Notes under the pieces: generated by a model
The model's input: the letters and a program-made list of their open reading frames with translations, nothing else
The model's database searches: none
Told to the model about the DNA's origin: nothing
Assembly (NCBI GenBank): GCA_022835595.1
Contig: BQUP01000001.1
Location: forward strand, 2,666,001 to 2,730,000
Direction: 5' to 3'
From: Cystobasidium ongulense
Taxonomy: Eukaryota > Basidiomycota > Cystobasidiomycetes > Cystobasidiales > Cystobasidiaceae
DNA length: 64,000 nucleotides
Position numbers and translations under genes: made by a program
In this document: in pieces, positions 11,593 to 23,650 of the stretch
Numbering within the stretch: position 1 is the stretch's first letter
Layout: each line of letters begins with the position of its first letter

Positions 11593-14500
11593 CTAATATA
11601 CCTCTAATACGTAACGTTCATCCTCCTTGAGCTCCTCAATATAAGCCTCGGCTTGTTCAATGGACTTTCCTTTGGTTTCCAAAGCAGTTGTCAATGCTTT
11701 GTAAACGTCTGGTACGGGCCAAGTAGGTCCGCACAGGTAGAAGACGCCATCTTCGAGGAGATCAGCGAGCAGCTTGGAATCATTCATCATCTTGTGCTGA
11801 ATGTAGACCTTTTGCTTTGTGTCTCGGGAGAATGCCAGTCCAGTGTGTGAAATGACACCATCGCGGACGTAGGCCTCGATCTCCTCTCCGTACAAAAATT
11901 CGGCTGAACGATAACGAGCTCCAAAGTAGTACAGTAGGGGACCGACTTCGATGCCCTGGGCACGCTGCCATGCGCGCTCCTGCATGAAAGCTCGGAAAGG
12001 AGCGGCACCGGTACCAAGACCAGCCATGATGATAGGCTGAGTATCGCGAGGGGGAAGCTGCGTGAGGTCGTCTAGTTAGCGAAAAGATTCTTACCAGTAT
12101 CACGGTAGTCAGACTCACCTTCATGACTGATGGCTTGATGGAGACCATGACTTTGGCTCCAACAGGAAGACCAGCCAGGAATCTCGTGCACTGTCCGAAT
12201 CGCTTCTGACCACCTGAAGTCTCCCAATCGACAGTGACAATGAGTAGATGTACGCTATCGCCGACCGCATTCTGGGAACTAGCAATGGAGTAGTGACGAG
12301 GTTTGATAGTTGAGATTTCAGCTACCATTTCCTCTAAACCGAATCTAGCTCTGGTGCTTGGGAAAGCTTTAAGAACATCAACATAAGTGACAGTCTCGAG
12401 TTCAGCCCACTTCTTGAATGTCGAGGAACCTTCGGCAGAAGCGATGAAGCGCAAATGACGAGCTTCTTCGCGAGAATCTGCGTATTTGCTAAGAACCTCG
12501 TAGAAGGCCTTGGGTGGCTTGCCGAAAATGTCAAGAGTCTGCTGGAATAGCTGGAAGACCGTGCGTACTTCGAGTCTTCCATTTGGATCGGTATGCGAAG
12601 GGAAGCTGACGAGATCTTCACCATTGAGACCACACCATTCGATGAACTCTTTGACCTCCGTCTCGTCATTGAGACCGTGGATACCGAGTGCCTCTCCAAC
12701 GGAATACTTCAGGCCGGTACCAGCAGTGTCGAATTCCATATGGAAGACATTTCGGTCGTAATTATCTGGTGTGAGTCTACGGTTCTCACTGACAGTAATG
12801 ACAAAGTTCTCCTCGTGTAGATCAGGGCGCATCTTTTCTTTCTCTTCGGTTGGTACAGCATAGGCTTCAGGATAAAGGAGCTGCTGAGCGACGAGTTTGA
12901 TGGAGTTGTGGCTGGTAGGAGTGGGTTCCTCGGAAGACTTGAAGGTATTGGGCGCAGTGGCGGCATTGTGTGCTTTAATGAAAGCTGGGTGGTTGATGGC
13001 GCTGTGGTCACCTTCACCCGGTGCAAGCTGTTTCATAGGAACAGCTTTCTCCTCCTCGTCAACTTCCATATCGGACGGAGTGAGATCAACGGCTTGGAGG
13101 CCCTTGGATACGCCATCGATGACCTTATTGAGGGTGTCTTGAGAGTGACTGCCCTCTAATACCTTGGAAAGAGCAGCTTGATTGTTCTGGAGGTACTTGG
13201 TCCAGAAGACAACTTGCTCCACAAGAGCGACACCCTCTTCGCCGGCAACTCCGGCTTCTTTAGCAACAGCATCTGAGTTGATAGTCCAGATATTGTTATG
13301 TCCGGTAAGCTTATTCTTCTCGTGTTTGCCAAGCTTTTCCTTGTATTCTTCAGGAGCCCACTTGGAAGCAAAGACGATCTGGGTCTCGGAGCCAGCTCTC
13401 TCAATAGCATTATACGATGCGAGGACGAATTGAGGGTCGGAGATGAAAATAAGGGAGGGTTCGCTGATCAAAGACAATGCACTAAGTGGTGCATCGTACT
13501 CTGCCTTTTCGCCAGCGGGAGATAGGAGTAATTCGGAGTTCTTAACACCGAGTCCTTTGGCACTCTTGCCTCCCGCAAAATTATCAAAGGTCTCTAGCAG
13601 ACGTGGGACAACGCCACCTTCACCTTGTGGGGCGAGCTGAGCGAAGCGAACGGCGATAGCAGGGGCAACCTTGGAAGAAGCATCGCTATCGGCGGACCAG
13701 AAGCTTGCGAGCTTACTTTGAGCTGGTAGGAGTGATTTGAGTTTTGGTGTAACGAAGGCCTTGCTTGAGCTGGGTGAGGCGATTCTGACCAGTGTAGAAG
13801 CCCACTCTCTGACGGTCCAGAAAGAAACGACAGGAAGAGGAAGAATGGAAGCGGAAGACTTGCCAGATGATGTAATTGAGGAGAGAGCGAGGTCATAAAG
13901 CCAACTCTCGGCCTGACCAAGTTCGCTATCAGCGGTTGGAACGTGGATGGTTTGGACGCTGTGTGGCACAAAGGCCATGAGGTCGTCAGCGAAGGTTGCT
14001 TCGTTGATCTCGTTGACTGAGAGAATAGCAACTTTGGACGTAGCAGGTGACTCCATAGCAGTCAAGGCAGCGACGGCCAAGCTTGCGTGCAGAGAAGAGG
14101 GTAGGAGTAGCAAGACTTCAGGAGATGCATGGCCAACATAGGTGAATGCATCTGTGGCTTGTCCAGAGGGAGCATCGAACAGGATCTGCTCTTGAGCAGC
14201 CTCGAGGTCGTCAAAGACGTGAATGACGACCTTGCCGGGTTTTGCATATGCAGCGGCAGTGGTCTCGAGGACCTGCTTGGGACCCTTGCCACCGCTGAAA
14301 AGAAGCTCGCCCTTCCATCCGGAAGCGCTGAGGCTTAATAGCTTGAGTGCAGCGAAGAGCTCTGCTGTGTTGTTCGAGTTGGCTGCGACGCTGACGACTA
14401 CAGAAGCACCCTGAGCGGAAAGTGTAGCGAGAGTGGGAGCCAAAAGAGTGAGAGAATCTGCGGTGGCGAGGACGCTGACGGGCTTGCTAGCAGAGCCGGA

Positions 14501-14841
14501 GAGCGCAACGGCTGTAGCGAAACCCTGAATAGCGGCACCAACACCCTCTCGAGCTTGGATCTTGTACACGCCTTCAGCTTGAGGGAAGTGCTCGTAGGTG
14601 GGCCAGGTATCGAGCACAAAACTTGCGGCCGAGTTGGCGACTACATGCAATGCGAGCAAGTCGATGGGCTTGCTGAGGGTATCGGTGGCTAGAGGGAATA
14701 CACAGCATCAGCAGGATAGATGCTCACCAATGCCAGAAGCAATGGCTCACCTTTGATGCCTTCGGGTTGACCGGCCGAGGTTCTGCTCTTTTTGCGCGCC
14801 TGCTCTTGAGCAGCGGCAGAGACTCGCTTGGAGGGAGCCAT
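11593..14841 (-). CDS. MET10: Sulfite reductase (NADPH) flavoprotein alpha subunit
   Basis: Alpha subunit of assimilatory sulfite reductase, which passes electrons from NADPH through FAD to the siroheme beta subunit for sulfide and then Cys/Met synthesis; cytosolic. Three exons (14751-14841, 12119-14688, 11593-12057) join in phase to 1041 residues, close to yeast Met10. The N-terminal half is the pyruvate-ferredoxin-oxidoreductase-like region of fungal Met10 rather than a flavodoxin domain. The ferredoxin-reductase half follows: NVFHMEFDTAGTGLKYSVGE, the FAD-binding PRHYSIASS, MAGLGTGAAPFRAFMQER (NADPH pyrophosphate loop), YYFGARYRSAEFLY and FYLCGPTWPVPDV. The last residues are EDERYVLEVY, a short version of the usual aromatic C-terminus. 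The start ATG opens MAPSKRVSAAAQEQARKKSR. A 913-bp divergent promoter separates it from the membrane-protein gene. Confidence 0.95.
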
Positions 14842-15754
14842 GGCGGGGTGTGGAGGGAGGGAAGGTGTGGATAAGGCAAGAGGACAGCAGCTGCGACGTG
14901 CTGATTGAGATGGTATCCAAGCCGTTCACTCTCCGAACCTCGAGCTTTCCACTGCATCTTTCTCAAATTATTCAACTTTCCGCGCCTTGCTTGAATCGCG
15001 CCTTCGTCTCCCGATTGCCGCGATTTCCCGATCACTCTGCTGACTGGCGGATTAGTCAGCTATCTGATGAGAATAAGTGTTTTCACCAGGCAGATCTTCC
15101 TGACCTTTACCAGCCCTTAATACTTGCTATTGACCAGCCTGTTGCGGTCGGTGATTAGACAGACGACATGTCGCGCTGAACACGGATGGCTTGGGCGAGG
15201 AAGCCACTATCTTCAGACCTGGGAAGACCTTCGAAACTCGTTCAACCTGGCCACATCGATACGACGCACTCTGGACAGGGCACTCTGATTCATTTGTGTA
15301 GAACAGCTGACTGTTGCTGACAGAGCATACCTTGAGGCATTGGCGCATTTGACCTGACCAACTGGAAAGCCTCGTCCTCTGCCCAGGTCTCTCCTGCACC
15401 TCAACTTGGTCCGTCAGCATCGTTTTGTCACACGTCGTCACAATCGTGACCGCCTATCATGAAGATAATGAAACTTGTGCGCCACGCACAGCCGACCAGA
15501 CCAGATTAGAAAGCCCTTGGCGCTGTCCACAGCGTACAACAGCGTCACTCAATGTCAAGCTGCTCTGTCACCTTTTCAGGAATGCGAATTTACAAAAGTA
15601 TAAAGCTGTGTCGAGCCGGGCCGAAAGGTTTACTTGCTCTCTCACCCATCCACGCTACACTTGACAGTAATAAGCGATATATATAGATCTATTCACTTTT
15701 CCCTTCACTTCCCTAATCACCTGTCCAAAGCAACGCTCATTTCCTCGAGCAACC
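14842..15754. promoter_or_regulatory. Divergent promoter region, sulfite reductase / membrane protein
   Basis: A 0.9 kb region between two divergent starts. A TATA-like GCGATATATATAGATC lies at about 15674-15689, roughly 70-80 bp upstream of the plus-strand ATG at 15755. No coding potential is supported on either strand. Confidence 0.4.
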
Positions 15755-16436
15755 ATGAAGTACCCACCACCTCGTCAAGAATCCCGCATACTCCACTGCG
15801 TCCATGCAGCTCAGGTCATCCTCGCATCAGCTTCTTTCGTGATTGCTATCGCTAGGCTTGCATTTTATGGAGGTCCACGCTCCCGGACAGATGTCTGGAT
15901 AATCGCAGTGGTAAGCATATCACGCCTTCGAGATTCAGCGGAATATGATTTGGCAATATGGGAACTCAAGCTGACTTGATCTCATGTTCTATTTAACAGT
16001 CTATCAAGTCCCTTGTAGTCCTCGCATATGAATTATCTACCGAACGATTTGCGAAATTACGTCGGTTCGCAAGCATGAAAGCGTACATGATTCTAAACAT
16101 GGTAGAATTCGTATTTTGGGTAGCAGCCGCCGTCATTGGAATAATGGGAATGAAGAGTTGCTCTGGTACTGGATGTACCTACACTGGTATCCTTATAGCC
16201 CTAGCTTTCGTTCTTGTGTAAGTTCTAATGCTAGACAGATCGTGCACTTGAAATCGACACTGACCTTCCCTATTCCTTGATACAGTTTTATGGCTTTTAT
16301 ATCGACAGTCATAACCACCAGACAATTCTACTATCGCAAAAGACATGGACACCATCCAGACGAACAGCATTGGACAAGAGTCCTAGACAGATCCTACCCT
16401 GATAACTCGTTCGATATGCCAGGCAATAAAGTATAG
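15755..16436 (+). CDS. Small four-helix integral membrane protein
   Basis: Family not firmly recognised. Three exons (15755-15910, 16000-16217, 16286-16436) give 174 residues. Four hydrophobic segments are visible: VILASASFVIAIARLAFYGG, WIIAVSIKSLVVLAYELS, MILNMVEFVFWVAAAVIGIM and GILIALAFVLVFMAFISTVI. Between helices 3 and 4 a short loop carries two Cys (KSCSGTGCTYT). The C-terminal tail is polar with several His and Asp. The layout (four helices, paired Cys in the second extracellular loop, short cytosolic tails) resembles fungal MARVEL-like membrane proteins; that is inference from topology alone. Localisation is probably plasma membrane or vesicle. Confidence 0.7.
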
Positions 16437-16747
16437 AATGAAAGAACATTTAGTATTCTCACAAACAATGTACGAATCATCGCCATACCGCAGACAGCAT
16501 TTTGTTATAACCCCGGAGAGTGATTCAGATTGCATCTCACGAATCTAGATGGAATCTGGACTTGATCAACAAGCCTTTATTGTCTGAAAACTTGTAGATA
16601 CAGAACTTAGAAAAGAACGTAGAAACGATGTAGCGATGCAAAAAGCCGAGAACTACAGATGAACTTCTAAGTGTCCATACGCGCATAACTAAAGGAAACC
16701 GCGGAAGAAAAACCCCAAAAATTCCAACTTTGGAAGATCAGACTTGC
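16437..16747. other. Short convergent intergenic stretch
   Basis: About 310 bp between the stop of the membrane-protein gene and the stop of the chitin synthase gene, which converge. No coding or repeat signal was seen. Confidence 0.4.
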
Positions 16748-19700
16748 TCAGTTCTTGCGGCAGCATCGAGTGGATTGTCTCATGAGCCAGAACCAGAAAG
16801 CACCGGCGAATCGGACGGCACTGAGACCTGCTGTGCACCACAGGATAACATTGAAATAGATTGACTGTTTGTTGCTTTGTTCAGCTGCCGAGGTGTCGAT
16901 TCCGTTCACATTGCTGTCCCGCGACGTAAATAATCAGCTCTCAGCTATTTATCGTAAGCAGGCAGCGTTGTATGAGCTCACGAAATGGCAATGACCAGAG
17001 CGCCGTTGGTAAGGAGCCAGATTGCTACCAGTCGAGTTCGGAAAGTACGATTAGAGTCGTCCATAGAGGGCGCCTCTTTGACTTCGTGAGTTTCCACCGG
17101 TATCATAGCACGTGATACGACTTCCTTGAAGACTGAGTCTAGATCTTCGGCCGTCTTCTCAATCTCTTCCACTACCTTGCGATCCCCTCCGTCGGCGTCT
17201 TTGCCGGACTGAACAGATGGTAGAGCGTCTGCCTTGTCGGAGCCTGGAAAGAGCAAGATTGGGTAGTATCAGTATGGTAGGTGACGACGGCTAGCACAAA
17301 AGCATACCTTTAGTTCCCCTAATGGAAGGAAAATCAGTGTAAAGAAAGCCACGGGCGTTTAGCAATCGCATCATCGTGAGAGTTAAGCAGAAAGACACTC
17401 ACCAAGTCACGTCGTTCAGGTTGCAGAAAGAGTAGACTTGAAGTATATTCGTCATGCTCGGTGCGATACCGATGTATTGAGGGAAAGAATGAAGCATATG
17501 CCAAGGGTCGGCGTACAAGAGACTGGTAATGAGGTAGATACCGTATGTCGAAACCAAGGCAGCGAGAAGAGTACCATTGGTACCACTGACGAGTTCTAGA
17601 ACCTTCTCTCCTGCAGTGTTGGCTTCCTTGAATGAGATTTGCTGTTTGAGGGAGATGCATGTCAGTCAAGTCGTTGAAAAAATGTGCTCCGTCCTCGAGA
17701 AGGCGGCTTTGACGTTAGACGCTTAGATCACCTACCGAAAATGCCTTGATAGTAAGCCAGACGGCGCAGACAGTAAGATAGTAACCCAGTATCTGCAAAA
17801 TTAGCACAAAGAGTCGTCTCAGCACTGTGACGGTATGTTGAGGATAAGATATGGAGTTGACTCACTCCGAAGATAACGAAAGACGCGACATATGAATAAA
17901 CTTCTCCCTTGGGTCTATTACCCAAAGCTAGGATGAACTGCATAGCAAGTGTAGCGGCATATAACCATCTAAGACCAAGATTGACCCAATGTGTAATTTC
18001 CAGAGTACCGAAGAAATAAGTCGGGTTTTCACCACTTGGAACGAGGTCGATAATGATAGAGAAAGTAAGCCATAGATTTGCAATTGCGAACCAGCCGAAT
18101 CTATTAAACGTAAATAAAAGACACATCACGCGTCAGTACTCCAGCACTTGACATCAAAAAGCTCAATGCCCAGGAAGATGAGTGCCTACAAAAGCTGGAA
18201 AGCATTGAAAAGTGCTTGGATGTGAAACATGAAAAGACGGAAAGGATTATGACCAGATTTATAGAACCTAAAGAAGTGCACCAAAGCATAGACTGAAGCT
18301 GCAAACGATCCATTGAGCCATCGTCGGCGTTGTCCAATGAGCTCGGCGACACCTGTAGGCACATCATCGAGATAACATGTCAGGTGCCTTGTCAATGGCA
18401 ATTTGGAGAGTCATTTATGCGCGATAACTGACCTTCAGGAACATCGGTCTCTCCTTTTGCTGGTTTAACATAGCTGAGATGCCACTTATCGCCAGCCTTA
18501 GCTACGAGTTCAAAGCAGAGGATACGATCCTCGGCCAAGAACATGTTCTACATGAATTCACCAAAATCAGCTTCCGTGGCTATTGCATCATCAAGGAAAG
18601 GAGAGGAATCCTTGGGCTGACCTTTGTGAAAATGTTCATGCCCTCAACTCCCTTTTTACCTAATCGATGAGCAAGGGTATGATCACCGTGGAAGTATTGC
18701 TCCAAAGGTCGACCGAGTAATGCACGATAGCGATAAGCTGAAAAAGCCCCTGGCAGGACAGAAACGTAACCGAACGATGATTCTAGAGGCTTGTCGAGAA
18801 TGTCTGCAATCATTCCAGAACAAGGGTTAAGCAAAATTCCGGCTCGTAAAATGTGGAGAATGTCTGATTCGACTCACTGGACATCTTGTACTCGAAGCTG
18901 TAGAAACGAAGAGGATTCGAGCGGAGGTTAGTATAGGTCGCTTGGCGTTTTACACATTCTAAGAAGAAACTTACTTTTGAGCAGCGACCAAAGGATTTAG
19001 CAATTTCTTTCCGCTCTTCAACATAGCATGAATCTCGCCACAAGCACCTCCTAAGTTCTTGTCACTATAGGTCAAGAAGGAAGTCAGTCAGTGTCTCGCT
19101 AGCGCTCAATGATCCTGCATTATTCAAAAGGGACATACTTGTAGAAGGCCTCCCAGAGGTGATATAATGATTTACTACCCGGTTTAGTACCAGCGTCAAT
19201 AAGTATACAGACTTCAGGTTCCAACTGTCTACCGATAGCATTAAACAACCATCTATGAGAATTAATCTTCTTGCTATTCTTTTGTTTCAAGCAGAATATC
19301 ATTTGTACGGGTACCAAATTTGAAGAATCTGCACCTTCGACGGGGGTAATGAGTGTTGGTTTTGTATCTACTGATACTTGGGTGGTGTACTGCAACACAG
19401 AAAACCGATACGAAGATCAGCTAGGATGAAGATATGTCGTTCTGTGATCTGAAACATACCTCGAAAAGATGGGCGACAGTTTCTTTGCCGTCAACTTCCT
19501 TTTTCATAATGTTGTCCTGATAGACGCCGCTGCATGATCGTACGAGATTCAGAAATTGAGCTTGAGCTTCGAATCAAATGTTGAAAGCTGACTCACATGA
19601 CCGACAAGACGTCCAAAACATTCTTATCGCAAGGATCAATACCATCAAAGACAAGAGCAACGACGATTCTCTGCCAACCCGGTCTACCTTCTTCCGAACT

Positions 19701-20808
19701 TCTTCTCCAAAATTTAGATTTACTCTTGACAATATCTCTAATATTCAACATTACTCCGTGTAAAGTTCTTGCAACTAGTGTCTTATCTTCATTGTAGTAG
19801 GTGATCGCAATCAATAATTCTGTATCGCGTCCATAGGTCTTTTGTCGGAGTTGCCAGCCGTTCTAGAGTGACCATTGAAGAATCATTTAGTCGGTACCAG
19901 TATACGTGTACGCTTGGGAAAAGACTGCAGGACACTCACTGCTGGTGTAAAGTCGTCTGGATCGACTGTGGCGGCCGAGTACCTGGTTGTACGTGTGAGG
20001 TCAGCGAGGGATTGGCAGAAGTTCAAGGCGGAGCAGACCTACCTCATATGAGAGAACTCGCTTGATTTGGCTGTCAATAAGGCGAGAATATCCTATCAGC
20101 AATGTGTATGCTTGTTGTGCGAGTGGCGACAGCGACGCGTCTCCAAAGGAGTTCGAGGCGCTTGTCCAACATGTTTGTAGAATCTGGCATTCGCAACTCA
20201 CAAGATGCTCTCCATTTCGCTTCTACCGAATTGACGATAGGATTAGGAACAGGGTACTCATGTACGAAGTTACCCTGTTTGGTCAATTTAACCTTGGTAG
20301 TTTTACCTCTTGTAGGCATTCTTGCTCTTTTTTGCCATTCTGCTTCAGAGTCGACTGTAGAGGTGCGAGCTGGGTACGAAGGTCGACTGAAACCGACGTG
20401 TGGTGAAGTGCCATAGTCGTCTTGAGGGCCGTATGGATCGTGTTTGAGGAATCCAGGAGTGCTTGCTCCCGGGTGGATGTTCTGGTACCCTTGCGAGGGC
20501 TGGTGGTTGAGGGTTGTTGTCGAGGCGCTCATCATTGATGGTGGGTAGCCCGCGATATGCTGGGCGTTTGCTGTCAGGGGCGACCTCTCTCCATCCTCGT
20601 ACATGTCTACGTAACCACCACCGCCGACGATGTGCTCGTGTCCTGGAGCATAGGTGGATGGTGTGTTGCCGCCGTAGTTTGCAGGTGATGCTGCGTGGTC
20701 GTAGGGCTGCTGCTGCTGGCGGTTGCTGCGGCCGTAGACGTCGTTGGAGGGCGTATTGGATGGCTGATAGGGCCCATCGTTGGGATAGCGTGGGTAACCT
20801 GACGCCAT
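16748..20808 (-). CDS. Chitin synthase, division 1 (class III-like)
   Basis: Plasma-membrane family 2 glycosyltransferase that polymerises UDP-GlcNAc into chitin. Seventeen exons join in phase to 934 residues; exon 15 is only 11 nt (17308-17318) and exons 2 and 8 are 28 and 20 nt. The first about 190 residues are Pro/Gln/Gly-rich and disordered. The catalytic domain starts around [17 protein letters not shown]. Key motifs are [95 protein letters not shown] (EDR) and the product-site [12 protein letters not shown] (QRRRW). Several C-terminal membrane helices follow. The YTTQ...[14 protein letters not shown] pattern is most like class III enzymes. The start chosen opens [12 protein letters not shown]; an in-frame upstream extension to 20967 looks like leader. 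It ends [15 protein letters not shown]. Confidence 0.95.
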
Positions 20809-21327
20809 GCTGGCTGCTGGATCGGTGGATGGACAGCTAGATGGATGGATGTCGACCTTGCGAGGTGGCTTTTCAGGTCCGCTTGAGAAGTGGAAGGGTG
20901 AGTTGGGGGTGTGTGATGGGAACAGAGCAGTACCAGACTGCAGAGTGGAATAGGAAAGAGTATACACAGCCTTGTCCTGCTACTACGCTCTGTATGCGTG
21001 CTGTGGGTGCAAAGAGAGGCAATGAAGATGTCCTGCAAACAGAGCACAGCGAGCGAGAGTCCTCGATGCGGTGGCGGTGAGCAGGAGAAGACAAGCAAAG
21101 CAGAGCAGACGGGCAAGCCACACACAGCACGCATAGCAATCAGGCACATCGCACTGCCTTTTGAGCTCTGTGCTTTCCATTCATTATTCCCACTCTGCTT
21201 CCGTGATTCACGGTAAAGGCTGCACGAACCTCGCAAGAGCGCGTCTGTGCACGTGATCCACGCGACATCAAGCAGCATTCTGCGGATGACATTATCATCA
21301 TAAAGCTACACTGGTGCCGAGTACCAT
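20809..21327. promoter_or_regulatory. Promoter region of chitin synthase
   Basis: About 520 bp between the Tfb3 stop and the chitin synthase start, both on the minus strand. It is open in several frames but without family features, and probably holds the chitin synthase promoter and leader. No specific sites are claimed. Confidence 0.35.
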
Positions 21328-22899
21328 TCACACCATCACTGCATCCACTGCGACGACATCGTTCAAAGGTCTAACCGTCAATCCCATAACAGCACTTCTA
21401 ATACTTCGTTCCCACACACTCGTCCTGACATCAAATCCACCTGCCCTCCTCCTAACATCCCTCAATGCATTCTCACTAGCATCGTCTCTATATGCTCGCT
21501 GATTGTTCTCATCTCTCAGCTCAAACAAATCTCGATAGTCATAGTAAAGCGTATCGTAATCCTCCATCGGATCTTCAGGTTCAAACATGTCCTTTTCCTG
21601 TTCACCAAAGGTAGATCGATTATAAGAAAGATATTTTGAAAGTAGAGAAGGTTTAGAATCCGCATTGTTGGCAGTAGTATGTTGTAAAGCATGTCTAGCA
21701 GAAGATTTCTTCAATGCCACAGCTCGTTGTTTCTTGATGACCTCTTTCGCAGAAACTTCATCATCACCTTCTTCCAAAGCTTTTATCAATTCCTGTTCAG
21801 CAGCGACTTTTTCTTTCTTATCTTCTAGATCCTGCTTGGCGAACTCCATTGCTCTTTCTGAGCGCAGTCGTCGCTCTTCTTCATCTCGCCTGCGCACGAA
21901 TTCAGCCTGTTGGTCTTCGTATGATGATTGCATGTCGATTTGTTCAGCATTCTCGCGTTGGTAGGCTAGAATGCGGCGGTCTGTCTCTTCGACATCGATG
22001 GAATTGATGAGATTGAAGGCTGCCGGGGAACCTCGTCAGCTTTTACCCATACTCCCCCTGCGTAAATGAATCCTCAACTTACTCAGATCTTCCACTAATT
22101 CGAGATAGTCATTATACGTGTTCAGATCAGGAAAGTCTTCCTGGGTCTTGTTGAATCTGGATGGAGCCGATTGGAAGTTAGAGTCAGCTTACTCTAGTAG
22201 ATTTGAATGCAATCAGCCTTCCGCGCGAACTTACATCTTCGCTATGCGTTTCCGAATAACAACTTCCTTTTCAACACCCAAATCTTCGTATGTTTGGGGC
22301 ATAAATTGTGTTTTTCGAATGATCTGTCCGCATATCGGACATGGACCTGGGCCTAGTGTGAATATTCTGTCTATACACGATTCGCACCTGTCAAGCGTGT
22401 TTAGCGGTTTTGAGGTATGATTGAAATAAAAAATGACAAGCAAGGCAGATAATCACGGTTCAGCAACGAAGCTTAATAAGCAATAAGCAAACACCAGAAA
22501 GGGAAAGGTAGAACGTACATTTTGTGATAGCATTTGGAAACGAGAAGACGTAATGATGGATTAAGATATCTATCTGAGAAGCAAACAGGGCATTTATCGG
22601 CCGGGGACTAGGGTAGGGTTGGTACCATTGATCAGCCTAATTGAACTCTTTCGCCTAGTCGACGATCTCACCGAGTATTCAGCCATCTTCCTATCCTTAT
22701 CAAGTAGATTCTGCTTCATGCCATTGCTCTGCTGCTGCTGTGGCTGTTGTTGAGCTTGTGAAGTTGTTGTCGAACTACCAGAGGCTCGATTGCCTCCAGT
22801 TGTAATGGGTGTACCACTTCGCGAACCAGGCAAGGGAGGCAGACGCGAAGTGCCTAGTGCTCGAGTAGCACCCGTTGCGGGCTTTCTTGATGAAGACAT
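21328..22899 (-). CDS. TFB3: TFIIH / CAK assembly subunit Tfb3 (MAT1 homologue)
   Basis: RING-finger subunit that links the CDK-activating kinase (Kin28/cyclin) to core TFIIH in transcription and repair. Five exons (22672-22899, 22519-22607, 22235-22387, 22083-22156, 21328-22019) give 411 residues. After a disordered Ser/Gln/Gly N-terminus the C3HC4 RING appears: DKCPVCFSDRYLNPSLRLLV, then KCYHKMCESCIDRIF and CPICGQIIRKTQF. Next comes FMPQTYEDLGVEKEVVIRKR with IFNKTQEDFPDLNTYNDYLE, the signature of the family. A long Glu/Arg-rich coiled coil follows (EERRLRSERAMEFAKQDLED and onward). The tail after about residue 330 is less conserved. The chosen ATG opens MSSSRKPATGATR; a longer in-frame start at 22974 adds a non-family leader. 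Confidence 0.93.
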
Positions 22900-23650
22900 G
22901 GCGACCTTTTGTCCCCTTGTTGCACGCTTGAGGATTGCACAACGAGAAGGTGGTTGTGGTGGGAGAGAGAGCAAGCAGCAGCTTGACCTTCAGTCGACTA
23001 GAAAAGCTCCGAACGGCGAGAAAGCAAGACGGAAGCCAGTATACACGTCCACGGTGCTGAATAAGCGATATCCGCAAGCCCACTTGTTCTAGCTCAAGGA
23101 GTGTCTCCCATAGCGTTTCGTCTACTCCCAGCTCGTACATGCTGTTATTCTCGAACGGCAAGGGCTCCAAAGACACGAGTAGTGGCCTGAACTGATAAAC
23201 ATAAACACAGCCAACAATCCCTCGTTGCCTTCCTTTTCGTTATCCTTAAAAGCGAACATGCCCAAGCAAAGTCGGATAATGGGCGATTTGAAGCCCACTC
23301 ATCTTTCCGGCCGAGCAGCGCATGACAATGGCTGGTACTAACCCCTCATATGCTATGCAAAGATTGACACACATATAGTTCTGTGTGGACTAACTGACTG
23401 GCCTGCTTATCATCTTCCTGTTCAGCTGATCATCAACCGCATCAGCAGGTCTCACATTGTTCAAGCCACTCGCAGCGCTATCCCACAGTTGTCCGTTTCA
23501 TTGTACTCCCCTTCACAGCCTCGACTGTCTTGTAGCTGTACAACGAGTAGGTCGGTCGCGCCCTGCCAATGCCGCAAGCCCCCTAAGCATACCAGGCTGA
23601 AGCTGGTCCTTCCGCTCTCTTACAGCAACCACATCTCGAAACCCTCAACC
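22900..23650. promoter_or_regulatory. Divergent promoter region, TFB3 / GT32 gene
   Basis: About 750 bp between two divergent starts. The plus-strand frame of the GT32 protein stays open back to 23489, but the sequence there has no family or signal-anchor features and is read as leader. No other coding signal. Confidence 0.4.

Noticed and set aside
23489-23650. N-terminal extension of the GT32 protein by 54 codons
   Set aside because: Cys/Ser-rich reading with no signal-anchor character; the ATG at 23651 is better placed and the rest looks like leader.
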